From NCBI RefSeq assembly GCF_020886695.1, contig NZ_AP024485.1, positions 939,001-1,003,000 on the forward strand: a stretch of DNA of 64,000 bases, given 5' to 3'. The DNA comes from Pseudodesulfovibrio sediminis. GTDB lineage: Bacteria; Desulfobacterota; Desulfovibrionia; Desulfovibrionales; Desulfovibrionaceae. The first letter of the stretch is position 1. Each line of letters begins with the position of its first letter. The notes beneath the pieces were generated by a model. It ran no database searches. It was given only the letters and a program-made list of their open reading frames with translations, and was not told where the DNA came from. This document shows positions 44,301 to 52,837 of this stretch, piece by piece. A program made the position numbers and the translations under genes.

Positions 44301-44697
44301 AGCCCAATCGAACAAGACCGACCTCGATATTCTCATAGCGGACTTCCCGCTCTTTGACGAGCGTCTCTCCTTCAAAGATGTTGCCATACCGAAAGATCGT
44401 GTTCCCTCGATGGTCTGAAACGTTGATATACGACACGATGTCAATCGTCGTGTATGTTTCACACAGGCTGACGACTGACTCCTCCTCCATATGCCAGAGG
44501 TACGACTCAAGAGAATTGGACAAATGCGATAGGGCTTCGTTGGACCGCTGCTCGAACTGCGATTCAAGTCTTTGATATAACAGAAGGGAAACAATGAATG
44601 AAATCGTAATCGAAGAAAGGATGACGACAGCTATCAAGCTGAACGTCACATGCCGTACAAGAGATCGTTTCCTTCTCGATTTGCCTGAAAATACCAT
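41305..44697 (-). CDS. Hybrid sensor histidine kinase (HAMP-PAS-HisKA-REC-REC-Hpt)
   Basis: An 1130-residue membrane kinase with every relay module in one chain. A first helix lies near residues 17-40 and a second near 146-168 enclosing a small periplasmic domain. HAMP follows to about 222 and PAS to about 345. HisKA has its His at 411 (NMSHEIRTPMNAI), then HATPase (TGLGLNLC near 590). The first receiver has Asp at about 700 (IIDWRMPGMDG) and the second at about 841 (LMDIQMPVMDGH). The Hpt has its His at about 989 (LAHSVKGTSGM). BarA/TorS-like proteins phosphorylate a separate response regulator, none of which lies nearby. The signal is unknown. Confidence 0.95.
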   Translation of the reverse strand: MVFSGKSRRKRSLVRHVTFSLIAVVILSSITISFIVSLLLYQRLESQFEQRSNEALSHLSNSLESYLWHMEEESVVSLCETYTTIDIVSYINVSDHRGNTIFRYGNIFEGETLVKEREVRYENIEVGLVRLGFNPTVFKEKVFHTTTISFIALLSLVVVLGVFTKSILRRNLLIPFGRLIERIEDISAGKYSEQNDVENMLEIEQILSKFNEMAEQVQLREKELKQSEEQYRRLFETSIEGVIVLDADMNISMANQILADMFGYTKEEIIGKPVSSLMHPDDLEEHEKEMEKRRAGYASQYERKMVRKDSSVLWAIVSSSPMLSENGEYLGSFGMITNISDLRTAQAELKLAYDVMEQRVIERTDELNKMNRLLTSEIHIRKQTEKEIIEAKEAAEQATKAKSEFLANMSHEIRTPMNAIIGMTHLAKMTELTVAQQDYLEKIDISARSLLGIINDILDMSKIEAGMLSVEAVGFKLDQVLEQLATIVSPRANEKKLEFLINVADNVPPAVVGDSMRLSQILINLCNNAVKFTESGSVVVSIHIVEKTDKDVKLRFAVKDEGIGIQSDKIGDLFQPFTQADASTTRKYGGTGLGLNLCNQLVSLMGGEIGAESEFGKGSLFWFEVTFPIHYEQDPHAQLPEDLRGLSVLVVDDNSTSRIILKGMLEHMGLKVDLATSGREALELLRTMPVESAYKLLIIDWRMPGMDGLQTASTILSDANIKVKPPMFMVSAYGNATLVKKTTDLGFKGLLFKPVNQSFLFNLVVETLGKGLVTKGERQHLDANTSTLNGAQVLLVEDNAINRQVVQEILASVGVNVAEVENGQEALDYLDENDVDLVLMDIQMPVMDGHRAASLIRKQSRFNNLPIIAMTAHAMVEDVEKSKANGMNGHIAKPFDPDDLFAVLLQWIKPHRVSVQPQEKEESNSGSSSGSIDSMQGIDVELGLRRARGNEKLYKNLLLLLDEKYAEAADDIAKALAEGRTEDGIGLAHSVKGTSGMLGAMELFEAAGHLENVLDEQAEDEIESALERFTRELDIVIESISVLKEASRGERVLRQGQVSDLADLHHVIEALKDPLSQGAPVDCRAGAEKVKELVWPDSVHTELEHMLKLIAEYDFKKALAVLEDVEKALG

Positions 44698-45115
44698 TAT
44701 TAAAAAAACCTTTATTCAGTGTTTTCAATTCACAGAACATTTGTACAACAGGCCATCAACGTACCGTATAAATAACACAATCATACCTGACAACTTACAG
44801 TAACTGTACCCAAACCGCTCCCCTCGGTCGACTATTATTTCACTTTATAACACACCTCGGTTCAGGAGGAGGAATCCATAGGCCCTGCTCTGCCCTATGA
44901 GTTGCAAAACACACACAGTTCTATTCAACAACTTCAACAGCTCCGTAAAAATCGCCGCATCTACATCTGTATTTACTCTATCTATGCAGTTGATAACTAT
45001 TGTCTATGGATCAGCTTAATCTGTTTATCACGCAGCTTGAAGCAGCTGCCCGGATTTCCCCATTGAACCTCGTCCCGGAGAATTCCATGTTCGTCTTTTC
45101 TTCAGATGATAAACG
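44698..45115. other. Gap without a supported gene
   Basis: About 420 bases between the kinase and the decayed autotransporter. No frame with a good start, ribosome-binding site and coding pattern was seen. A GGAG followed by ATG at 45087 opens only a 23-codon frame. The kinase promoter on the minus strand should be in the first 100 bases, which are AT-rich. Confidence 0.5.
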
Positions 45116-45272
45116 ATGTCTGCCCCTTTCGCCCCCCGCTGTCTGCTCTCCACGCTGACCAACTCGGGCACCATCTCGGCCAGGGGGAGGGGGCGCCGGT
45201 TCCTATGCCATTTATACCAGTAGCAACTCCACGGTTAACCTGTTGACCGGCACCCTGCGCTGGATGTTCTAG
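45116..45272 (+). pseudogene. Decayed autotransporter passenger fragment
   Basis: Two plus-strand frames hold pieces of a repeat-type passenger domain. Frame one (from about 45152) reads LTNSGTISA, and frame two (45192-45272) reads GAGSYAIYTSSNSTVNLL and TGTLRWMF with a stop. Such NSGTIS and SYAIYT repeats are typical of large autotransporter adhesins. The frame changes near a G-rich run at about 45183-45193, and no signal peptide or barrel is present. It is a remnant next to tRNA-Ser. Confidence 0.65.
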
Positions 45273-45370
45273 GGGCAGACTGTCGAAAGACAACGATCTG
45301 CGGCAAATGCAGTATCAGAATAACGACCTCTTCTGGGTCCCCCAAAAAGGGACTCAAACCCCATTACGCA

Positions 45371-45405
45371 AAAAAGAAGGCTTACGTGAAATTCACGTAA
45401 GCCTT
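45371..45405 (-). terminator. Terminator of tRNA-Ser
   Basis: Perfect 14-base arms AAGGCTTACGTGAA / TTCACGTAAGCCTT around one base, with a C-TTTTTT tail on the minus strand, ten bases after the tRNA 3' end. Confidence 0.88.
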
Positions 45406-45414
45406 TATTTATCG

Positions 45415-45506
45415 TGGCGGAGAGGAGAGGATTCGAACCTCCGAACGAGTTACCCCGTTACACGCTTTCCAGGCGTGCTCCTTAAGCCGGACTCGGACAC
45501 CTCTCC
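45415..45506 (-). tRNA. tRNA-Ser (anticodon GGA)
   Basis: A class II tRNA of 92 bases on the minus strand: acceptor GGAGAGG / CCTCTCC, anticodon stem CACGC / GCGTG with loop CTGGAAA (anticodon GGA), a long variable arm, T arm GGAGG-TTCGAAT-CCTCT, discriminator G and encoded CCA. It reads TCC and TCT. Confidence 0.96.
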
Positions 45507-45570
45507 GCGTTTGCGAAGGCAGTAACTACCTAATATGGTGTGCCTTGGCAAGGAAAAAGTTGCGACTTTT

Positions 45571-46488
45571 TCATAAAGGAAGCTGAAGACTTCCGCGAAA
45601 CTCTTCCAGACTGGTCGCACCGATTGATTTCAGCAGGGATTCCATCTCCTTTGCCAGACCAAAAGCGAAGTCAGGACGCAGGAAATTGGCAGTCCCCACC
45701 TGCACGGCATGGGCGCCCACCAGAATGAACTCCAGGGCGTCTTCAGCAGAGGCAATGCCCCCCATGCCCACCACCGGGATATCCACAGCCTGCACGGCCT
45801 GATACACGCAACGAAGCGCCACGGGCTTAATAGCCGGGCCGGACAGTCCGGCGATGACGTTGGCAATGCGAGGCGCCCGTTTACGGACATCCACGGCCAT
45901 GCCTGAGAGCGTATTGATGAGCGACAGGGAGTCGGCGCCACCTTCGGCCGCGGCCTTGGCGCAGACGGCGATGTCTGTCACGTTGGGCGACAGTTTGACC
46001 ATGACATGCTTGCCCGGCGCTTTTTTCTTCACGGCTTCGGTGACCCTGGTAATCTGCGCCGGGTCCTGTCCAAAGGCGATACCGCCCTCTTTGACATTGG
46101 GACACGACACATTGACTTCAAGGGCAGCGATACCGTCTTCGTCGGCCAGCACAGCAGCCAACTCACCGAATTCCTCGGCGTCACACGCGTACAAATTGGC
46201 AAGCACAGCCACGTCCCTGTTCTTGAGGGCGGGCAAGGCCTTGGTGACAAAGTCCTCCACCCCGGGATTCTGGATGCCGATGGCATTGAGCATGCCACAC
46301 GGGGTCTCGGCGATACGGGGCATGGGGTTGCCCTCTCGCGGCTTTAAAGAGATGCCTTTGGCCACGAGTCCGCCGAGCTGCTCAAGATCGCCGTAGGGCG
46401 CAAATTCCAACCCGAAACCAAAGGTCCCGGATGCGGTCATGACCGGATTCTTCAACTCCAGGCCATTCAATGAAACGTTCATATCCAT
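45571..46488 (-). CDS. pyrD: Dihydroorotate dehydrogenase, class 1B catalytic subunit
   Basis: A 305-residue FMN enzyme of pyrimidine synthesis. Motifs include NPVMTASGTFGFG, NVSCPNVKEGG with the class 1B Cys base, SLINTLSGMAVD, GMGGIASAEDALEF and AHAVQVGTAN. It works with the PyrK iron-sulfur flavin subunit encoded 12 bases upstream, passing electrons to NAD. Confidence 0.95.
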   Translation of the reverse strand: MDMNVSLNGLELKNPVMTASGTFGFGLEFAPYGDLEQLGGLVAKGISLKPREGNPMPRIAETPCGMLNAIGIQNPGVEDFVTKALPALKNRDVAVLANLYACDAEEFGELAAVLADEDGIAALEVNVSCPNVKEGGIAFGQDPAQITRVTEAVKKKAPGKHVMVKLSPNVTDIAVCAKAAAEGGADSLSLINTLSGMAVDVRKRAPRIANVIAGLSGPAIKPVALRCVYQAVQAVDIPVVGMGGIASAEDALEFILVGAHAVQVGTANFLRPDFAFGLAKEMESLLKSIGATSLEEFRGSLQLPL

Positions 46489-46500
46489 CAGTTACGCTCC

Positions 46501-47286
46501 CTACAATTCCACTTTGTCTGTCCAGAACACCGGGCCGCGCGTACACACCTGCACATGATGCCCTTCACCATCTTTGGTCACACAGCCGAGACACGCTCCC
46601 ACACCGCAGGCCATACGGTTTTCCAGAGACACCTGCGCCCGCGCACCGAACTCATTGGCAAATGTCTGCACTGTCTTCATGAACGGCGTAGGACCGCAGC
46701 ACAGTATCAGCCCGTCCTGCTCGGCGTACTCACGAATGAGATCCTTGAGCGTAGCGATGATGGCCTTCAGGTCTTCCGGTTTCCGGTCAATCATTGATTG
46801 CCCGTCGACCTTGCCACAGAGGGCTTCATAGGGGTAACATTCCAGCGGTAAACGATGAGCCAGGAAAAGTTTGAGGTTTTCGGGTGCGGAATGTTGCTCG
46901 ACATAACCGCAAAAAGGTGCGATGCCGATGCCCCCGGCAAGCAGCAGGGTCGGCGTATCCGGCTCTACGGCGAGATTATTGCCGAGCGGCCCCCACACAG
47001 TGACCTCGTCACCAGGGACAAGCTTGGCGATACGACTTGTGCCACGGCCCACACTCTGGATAAACAGGGTCAGGGATGTGCCATCCGCAGAACAGATGGA
47101 AAAGGGGCGGCCCCAGAGCATATCCAACTCCCAATTGGTGGGGCGGATCATGACAAACTGGCCGGGCTTCCACCCATCCCAGTCCGGGTACTCCAACTTC
47201 AGCTCGAAAAAATCACCAGCCGAATTTGATTGACCGACCGGGGAAACTTCCAATACCTTGACAATACGACAATTCCTCAAGGACAT
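46501..47286 (-). CDS. pyrK: Dihydroorotate dehydrogenase electron-transfer subunit
   Basis: A 261-residue FAD and 2Fe-2S protein. It has RPFSICSADG for FAD, GGIGIAPF for NAD, and the C-terminal cluster CGVGACLGCVTKDG with a fourth Cys (VQVCTRG). The ATG at 47286 is preceded on the minus strand by AAGGTG. Only 11 bases separate this ATG from that of the divergent U32 gene, so the leader and promoter must lie in the neighbouring coding sequence. Confidence 0.95.
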   Translation of the reverse strand: MSLRNCRIVKVLEVSPVGQSNSAGDFFELKLEYPDWDGWKPGQFVMIRPTNWELDMLWGRPFSICSADGTSLTLFIQSVGRGTSRIAKLVPGDEVTVWGPLGNNLAVEPDTPTLLLAGGIGIAPFCGYVEQHSAPENLKLFLAHRLPLECYPYEALCGKVDGQSMIDRKPEDLKAIIATLKDLIREYAEQDGLILCCGPTPFMKTVQTFANEFGARAQVSLENRMACGVGACLGCVTKDGEGHHVQVCTRGPVFWTDKVEL

Positions 47287-47297
47287 ATAGACACCTT

Positions 47298-49283
47298 ATG
47301 AGTAAAAAACACATTCCTGAAATCATGGCTCCTGCTGGAGACAAACAATCCTATCTGGCGGCAGTGGCCGCCGGCGCGGATGCTGTCTATCTGGGACTGA
47401 AACATTTTTCAGCGCGCATGCAGGCCAAGAACTTCTCTATCAGTGAGCTTGCACAACTGGCAAGCCTGGGACGGGACCATGGTACCAAGACCTACGTCGC
47501 CATGAACACGCTGGTCAAACCAAAGGACCCTGAATCCGCAGGCCGCCTTATTGACCGTTTGCAGAAAACCGTCAAGCCCTACGCCCTCATCGTGCAGGAC
47601 CTGGCAATGCTCACCCTGGCAAAACAGGCTGGATTTCAAGGAGAGCTTCACCTCTCCACCCTGGCCAACGTAAGCCACCCCGCCGGACTGGCCCTGGCCA
47701 AGAAGCTCGGCGCCAGCCGTGTGGTTGTTCCCCGCGAGCTGAATCTCGATGAGGTCAAGCTCATGGCCGAAGCATGCCCCAAGGATCTCGACCTCGAAAT
47801 TTTCGTGCATGGCGCACTCTGCCACTGCGTGTCCGGTCGCTGCTACTGGTCCAGCTATCTGGGCGGCAAGTCGGGCCTGCGCGGTCGCTGCGTTCAGCCC
47901 TGCCGCCGTCTGTACACCCAGCAGAAGCAACGCCCTGAGCGATTGTTCTCCTGTAACGATCTCTCCCTGGACGTGCTCACAAAACCCCTGCTCTCCATGC
48001 CAAAAGTCGCGGCCTGGAAAATCGAAGGTCGAAAAAAAGGCCCTCATTACGTCTTCTACACGGTCAAGGCCTACCAGATTCTCCGCGACAATCCACAGGA
48101 CCCCAAAGCCAAGAAAGTTGCCGTGGACCTGCTGGAGCAGGCCCTTGGTCGTCCGACAAGTCACTCCACATTTCTGCCGCAACGCGCTTTCCAGCCCATT
48201 CCGAAGGATGGAGAGACCAGCTCCGGCAGACTTGTTGGCGAGATCAAACTCGACCAGAGAAAACGGTTTTTCCAACCCCGTGAACCGCTTCATCCCGGCG
48301 ATCTGATCCGCGTCGGATACGAAGATCAACCTGGTCACTGCACTTTTCCCATTCGTCGCAGGGTGCCCAAACGTGGCCGGATGGATATTCCCCTTTTCAA
48401 GGGACAATCCGGGCCGCCCCTGCCCTCCGGCACAAAGGTCTTTCTGGTTGATCGTCGAGAACCGGAGCTGTCCAAACTTATCAAAGGGTTGAACAGCGAG
48501 TTGGACATGTTCCCGGCACCCGAAGCCAAAGAGTCGCACTTTACTCCGACATGGCCCAAAGCGGCTCCGCGCAAGAAAACGCAGCGGTCCGAGTCCATTA
48601 CCCTGTTCCGTCAGCCTCCCAAAGGCCGTATTTTCGACCGCTCCGCCTTCTGGCTGGAAAAAGCCACGATCAGCAAGGTGCCGAGCAACGCCGTTGTGCG
48701 CTCACAGTGGTGGCTGCCGCCTGTCATCTGGCCTGATGAGGACAAGAAGTACCGTTCACTGATCAAGGAAGCGGTCAAGAAAGGGGCCAGAGAGTTTGTC
48801 ATAAACGCCCCCTGGCAAGCCGCCTATTTCGAGGACCGCAAAAGCTCCACGCTGGTCGCCGGCCCATTTTGCAATGCCGCGAACCGTCTGGCGCTTGGTG
48901 TGCTCAGGGATCTCGGATGCTCTTCCGCGATCATCAGCCCGGAGCTTCCCTATGAGGACATCTACGAACTGGCGCAGAATCCGCCCCTTCAGCTTGCGTT
49001 CATCGTCAAGGGGTTGTGGCCCTTCGGCATTGCCCGATTCCAGTCCGAAGCCGTACGGTTTGATCAGCCCATAAAGAGTCCCATGCACGAAGTCGCCTTT
49101 GTCAGACAGCATGGTCAGAACAACTGGATTTATCCGGGGTGGGAGCTGGACCTGACCAAGGAATACAAGAAACTTGAACGGTTGGGCATCAAGACATTCA
49201 TCACCATACGAGAGCCATGGCCCAAAGATGTGCCCCGCCCGAAGCGGACCAGTGACTTCAACTGGAATCTCCAACTGCTATAA
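47298..49283 (+). CDS. U32 family protein, RNA hydroxylation type (RlhA/YhbU-like)
   Basis: A 661-residue protein beginning MSKKHIPEIMAPAGD. The conserved U32 core has VYLGLKHFSARMQAKNFS, YVAMNTLVKP, LEIFVHGALCHCVSGRCYWS and GRCVQPCRR with the four Cys that carry an Fe-S cluster. The length matches RlhA, which hydroxylates 23S rRNA C2501, more than the shorter TrhP. It was once called a collagenase-like peptidase, but the RNA role is better supported. There is no good ribosome-binding site before the ATG. Confidence 0.9.
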   Translation: MSKKHIPEIMAPAGDKQSYLAAVAAGADAVYLGLKHFSARMQAKNFSISELAQLASLGRDHGTKTYVAMNTLVKPKDPESAGRLIDRLQKTVKPYALIVQDLAMLTLAKQAGFQGELHLSTLANVSHPAGLALAKKLGASRVVVPRELNLDEVKLMAEACPKDLDLEIFVHGALCHCVSGRCYWSSYLGGKSGLRGRCVQPCRRLYTQQKQRPERLFSCNDLSLDVLTKPLLSMPKVAAWKIEGRKKGPHYVFYTVKAYQILRDNPQDPKAKKVAVDLLEQALGRPTSHSTFLPQRAFQPIPKDGETSSGRLVGEIKLDQRKRFFQPREPLHPGDLIRVGYEDQPGHCTFPIRRRVPKRGRMDIPLFKGQSGPPLPSGTKVFLVDRREPELSKLIKGLNSELDMFPAPEAKESHFTPTWPKAAPRKKTQRSESITLFRQPPKGRIFDRSAFWLEKATISKVPSNAVVRSQWWLPPVIWPDEDKKYRSLIKEAVKKGAREFVINAPWQAAYFEDRKSSTLVAGPFCNAANRLALGVLRDLGCSSAIISPELPYEDIYELAQNPPLQLAFIVKGLWPFGIARFQSEAVRFDQPIKSPMHEVAFVRQHGQNNWIYPGWELDLTKEYKKLERLGIKTFITIREPWPKDVPRPKRTSDFNWNLQLL

Positions 49284-49290
49284 AGAAGAA

Positions 49291-49316
49291 AGAGCCGGAT
49301 ACATGTATCCGGCTCT
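49291..49316. terminator. Bidirectional terminator
   Basis: Perfect 13-bp palindrome AGAGCCGGATACA / TGTATCCGGCTCT. On the minus strand it is followed by TTCTTCTTT, closing the seven-gene chain; on the plus strand it ends the U32 gene. Confidence 0.85.
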
Positions 49317-49340
49317 GTTATTTCAGTCAGCACCCAGTCT

Positions 49341-49679
49341 CTAGAACGTCCCGGAGTTCCACCCGAACATATTCCGTTGAATATCCTGGAACGCGATATA
49401 TACGCGTTCGCCCGGAATACCGAATATCTCTTGCATGAATGAACAAATGCCTTGGGAAAGCTCCGTAGTGCGATCCTCTGGCAACCCGATTGAATTGAGA
49501 GAGACAAAGGCTGCCGGGTCGGCAGTCCCGCCGAAAAGCAGGGCTTTATCAGGCTCCATAATGGCCAACACGTATTGTTCGGGCTTTCCCAGCAAACGAA
49601 CGGCCAGTGCAGACAACTTCCTGCTTGCCCCTTCCACATCATCAACACTGATATTGGTCTCAACCTTGATGAACGGCAT
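49341..49679 (-). CDS. MIF/phenylpyruvate tautomerase-family protein
   Basis: A 112-residue protein with the catalytic Pro right after the initiator Met (MPFIKVETN) and the family patterns KALLFGGTADPAAFVSL and RVYIAFQDIQRNMFGWN. MIF homologues are tautomerases whose bacterial role is unclear. It is the last gene of the seven-gene minus-strand chain, eight bases after phzF. Confidence 0.92.
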   Translation of the reverse strand: MPFIKVETNISVDDVEGASRKLSALAVRLLGKPEQYVLAIMEPDKALLFGGTADPAAFVSLNSIGLPEDRTTELSQGICSFMQEIFGIPGERVYIAFQDIQRNMFGWNSGTF

Positions 49680-49687
49680 GGCGACTC

Positions 49688-50470
49688 CTAGAGATGAATG
49701 GTGCCGGTCATGTAGCTCACGGCCTTGCCGGCTATCTTGACACGGTCACCGAGATGTTCACACAGAAGCAGACCGCCTCTGGCAGAGGCCTGATACGAGC
49801 TGATTTGTGTCTTGTTCAGACGGTTGGCCCAATACGGAACCAGTATAGTCTGCGCCGAGCCGGTAACCGGGTCTTCCGGAATATTCATTTCCGGCACAAA
49901 CACCCGCGAAACACAATCGTAATCCAGACCGGGAGCCGTGGCTATGAGGCACATACCGTCCAACTTGGAAACAAGCCGGGAGTCAGGCGTCAGAGCCCGA
50001 ATGTCTTCCTCGGTATCAAACACGGCCATCATGTCACGCTGTCCCATATACAATTCGGCAGGACGCGCCCCAAGGGCAGTGGCAACCCGTTCCGTCACCT
50101 GAATCTCATTGTAGGTCCAAGCCGGGAAATCCATGGAGTACAAGCCGTTTTCACGATCAACGAACAACCGGCCGGACTTGGTTTCAAAAACCACCACAGG
50201 GTCGGTATAATCCAGGTACTCGTACAGCACATGCGCACTGGCCAGAGTAGCGTGGCCACACAGATCGACCTCTGCTTCGGGTGTAAACCAGCGCAGTTCG
50301 AAATATTCGCCCTTGCGCACAAAGAACGCGGTCTCGGAAAGATTGTTCTCCATGGCGATATGTTGCAGCAAATCTTCGGACAACCACTCATAAAGCGGAA
50401 CAACCGCCGCAGGATTGCCACTGAAGACATCTTCCGCAAAGGCATCCACCTGATACATTTCAAGTTCCAT
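49688..50470 (-). CDS. PhzF-family isomerase/epimerase-like protein
   Basis: A 260-residue two-domain protein with YQVDAFAEDVFSGNPAAVV, the active-site Glu in ENNLSETAFF (about residue 45) and the Gly motif DPVTGSAQTILVPYWA. It resembles PhzF and diaminopimelate-epimerase folds, cytoplasmic, with unknown substrate. It starts after GAGGTGACGC. Confidence 0.93.
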   Translation of the reverse strand: MELEMYQVDAFAEDVFSGNPAAVVPLYEWLSEDLLQHIAMENNLSETAFFVRKGEYFELRWFTPEAEVDLCGHATLASAHVLYEYLDYTDPVVVFETKSGRLFVDRENGLYSMDFPAWTYNEIQVTERVATALGARPAELYMGQRDMMAVFDTEEDIRALTPDSRLVSKLDGMCLIATAPGLDYDCVSRVFVPEMNIPEDPVTGSAQTILVPYWANRLNKTQISSYQASARGGLLLCEHLGDRVKIAGKAVSYMTGTIHL

Positions 50471-50484
50471 GCGTCACCTCGAAG

Positions 50485-52827
50485 CTAGAAAGTTTGCTTG
50501 AACAGGTCATCATCCGATGCTGGAACATCTCCGCCGCCGATCTGAGGCGCCATCTCCGTAGGCTCCGTGCCCACCTTGAAGGGCAGGAAATACTCCGTGG
50601 TCGACGAGGGGGAAGCGAGCTTGCCGGTACTCCCGTCAACTTGGACCATAACAATACCTGGAGGCTGGGGGAAGTCCTGATACGGAAAATCTTCCTCCAC
50701 CTGCTTGCGGTAGCTCACCCAGATGGGGCTGGCGGCACGGGAGCCTGTCTCCCACTTGCCCATGGGGGTCAACTCGTCAAAGCCGACATAGACACCCGTG
50801 AGCAGGTACGGAGAGTAGCCCATATACCATGCATCCTGTTCATTATTGGTTGTGCCGGTCTTGCCTGCCACCGGACGGCCCAAAACGCGGGCGCGCCAAC
50901 CGGTGCCGTGCTGCACAACCTGCTTCATGAGGCTGGCGATAATAAATGCGGTCTGCGGACTGATGGCGTCCACCACTTCCGGCTTGGAAGTATACAACTC
51001 GTCGCCCCATGCGGACTTGACGGACAGCACGGTGCGCGGCTTGATATATGAACCACCACGGGCAAACGTGGTGTACGCTTCTGACAGATTCATCAGCGAA
51101 ACGACCGCAGACCCGAGAGACACGGAGAGGTCGTGAGGGAAATCAGTCTCTAGCCCCATGGCCTTGGCGCGGTCAATGATCGCCCGGATGCCGATCTTCT
51201 GGGCTATCCGGATGGTACAGAGGTTCTTGGACTTGACCAGTGCGGTCCGCAGCAGCGTCGGCCCGTCAAACGTGCCTTCAAAGTTTTCCGGTCGCCACAG
51301 TTTGCCTTCTGCGTCATTGGCATAGACAATGGGGGCATCGAGCACCATGGACGCAGCAGTAAAACCGTTGTCAATGGCCGTTGAGTACACAATGGGCTTG
51401 AAAGCGGAACCGGGCTGCCGTTTGGCCTGGGTTGCCCGGTTGAATTGGCTTGTTTCAAAGCTGTATCCACCCACCAGCGCAACCACTTCACCGGTATCCG
51501 GCTTGATGGAAACCATGGCTCCCTGCACCTTGGGCAGACGTTCCAGATCAAGAATCCAGTTGCCGTCTTCCTTTTTCGGCGCCTTGTTCACTGTCACCCA
51601 GACCACATCGCCCTTTTTCAGGACTTTGCGGGCATCGGTCGGGTCCTGCACATCTTCATGGCTTTTCTTGTGATTGGGTTTGCGCACCCACCACATGTTT
51701 TCCACAGGAATCACGCCGTGAAATATGCCGAAACGGACCACGGCCTTTTTCTTGTCCACCGTGGAGACCCAAGCCTTCATGGGGATGGATTTATCCATGA
51801 TGTTTTCCGTATCCTGCGGCCCTTCTACCAAAACAGCAGGAACGTCTGACGGCGGAATGTTGGCGACAGGCCCTTCCCAGCCACGTCTCAGAGCGGAATT
51901 GATCAGCCCACGGCGCACAGCCTTTTCAGCCGCCACCTGATGTTTCATGTTGCAGGAAGTGGTTACGGTCATACCACCGTTATAGGTCGCCTCTTCACCA
52001 TACTCGTTGATGAGCCAGCGACGCACTTCTTCAAGATAATACGCGCCGTCTTTCCAGGAGGGATCAGGCATGGATTTCAGTTCGATCTCCTCAGCCATGG
52101 CCTCCTGATACTGCTCCTGCGTAATCCACTTAAGCGCCAACATCTGGCCGAGGACATACTCCTGACGCTGGCGGGCAAATTGGTAGTTACGATACGGATT
52201 ATAGCGAGTCGGCGCCTGGGGCAACCCTGCAAGCATGGCTGCTTCAGCAATCGTCAGGTCTTTGGAATTTTTGGCAAAATATGTTCTAGCTGCGGCTTCG
52301 ACACCATAGGAGTGTGCCCCAAGGAATATCTGATTGAGATAGATGGTCAGGATCTCTTCCTTGGTCAGATATTTCTCCAACCTGAAGGCGAGAATCGCTT
52401 CCTTCAGCTTGCGCTGGTAGCTTTTTTCCGAAGTCAGCAGCAACCGCTTGATGATCTGCTGGGTAATGGTGGACCCGCCCTGCTTGGTGCGACCGGCCAC
52501 AAGGTTGGCCTTGAACGCACGCACAATAGCTGTGATGTCCACACCGTCATGCTGATAGAAGGACGCATCTTCCGATGCAAGGAACGCCTTGGGAATCCAG
52601 GGACTCATCTGATCCAGCGTGACGAGGAATCGTTTTTCCTTGTAGAAATATCCGAGGACCTGATCGTCCTGCGCATACACAGTGGTTACCAACGGCGGGT
52701 TGTAGTCAGTGATATTCTTGAATCCGGGCAGATCGCTGGAAGCCCAATGGTATATCCAAAAAGCTCCGCCAATACCGGACAGCATGCAAATGAGAAAAAT
52801 GACACCAAGAATCTTCAATATTTTCAT
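50485..52827 (-). CDS. mrcA: Class A penicillin-binding protein 1A
   Basis: A 780-residue bifunctional peptidoglycan synthase. The N-terminal membrane anchor (residues about 7-28) is followed by a glycosyltransferase domain (EDASFYQHDGVDI, GGSTITQQIIK, KYLTKEEILTIYLNQI). The transpeptidase domain has RQPGSAFKPIVY with the Ser nucleophile and GKTGTTNNEQDAWY. It polymerises and cross-links the wall at the outer face of the inner membrane. Neighbour genes kdsD and purF are unrelated. Confidence 0.95.
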   Translation of the reverse strand: MKILKILGVIFLICMLSGIGGAFWIYHWASSDLPGFKNITDYNPPLVTTVYAQDDQVLGYFYKEKRFLVTLDQMSPWIPKAFLASEDASFYQHDGVDITAIVRAFKANLVAGRTKQGGSTITQQIIKRLLLTSEKSYQRKLKEAILAFRLEKYLTKEEILTIYLNQIFLGAHSYGVEAAARTYFAKNSKDLTIAEAAMLAGLPQAPTRYNPYRNYQFARQRQEYVLGQMLALKWITQEQYQEAMAEEIELKSMPDPSWKDGAYYLEEVRRWLINEYGEEATYNGGMTVTTSCNMKHQVAAEKAVRRGLINSALRRGWEGPVANIPPSDVPAVLVEGPQDTENIMDKSIPMKAWVSTVDKKKAVVRFGIFHGVIPVENMWWVRKPNHKKSHEDVQDPTDARKVLKKGDVVWVTVNKAPKKEDGNWILDLERLPKVQGAMVSIKPDTGEVVALVGGYSFETSQFNRATQAKRQPGSAFKPIVYSTAIDNGFTAASMVLDAPIVYANDAEGKLWRPENFEGTFDGPTLLRTALVKSKNLCTIRIAQKIGIRAIIDRAKAMGLETDFPHDLSVSLGSAVVSLMNLSEAYTTFARGGSYIKPRTVLSVKSAWGDELYTSKPEVVDAISPQTAFIIASLMKQVVQHGTGWRARVLGRPVAGKTGTTNNEQDAWYMGYSPYLLTGVYVGFDELTPMGKWETGSRAASPIWVSYRKQVEEDFPYQDFPQPPGIVMVQVDGSTGKLASPSSTTEYFLPFKVGTEPTEMAPQIGGGDVPASDDDLFKQTF

Positions 52828-52837
52828 TACTTCACCA

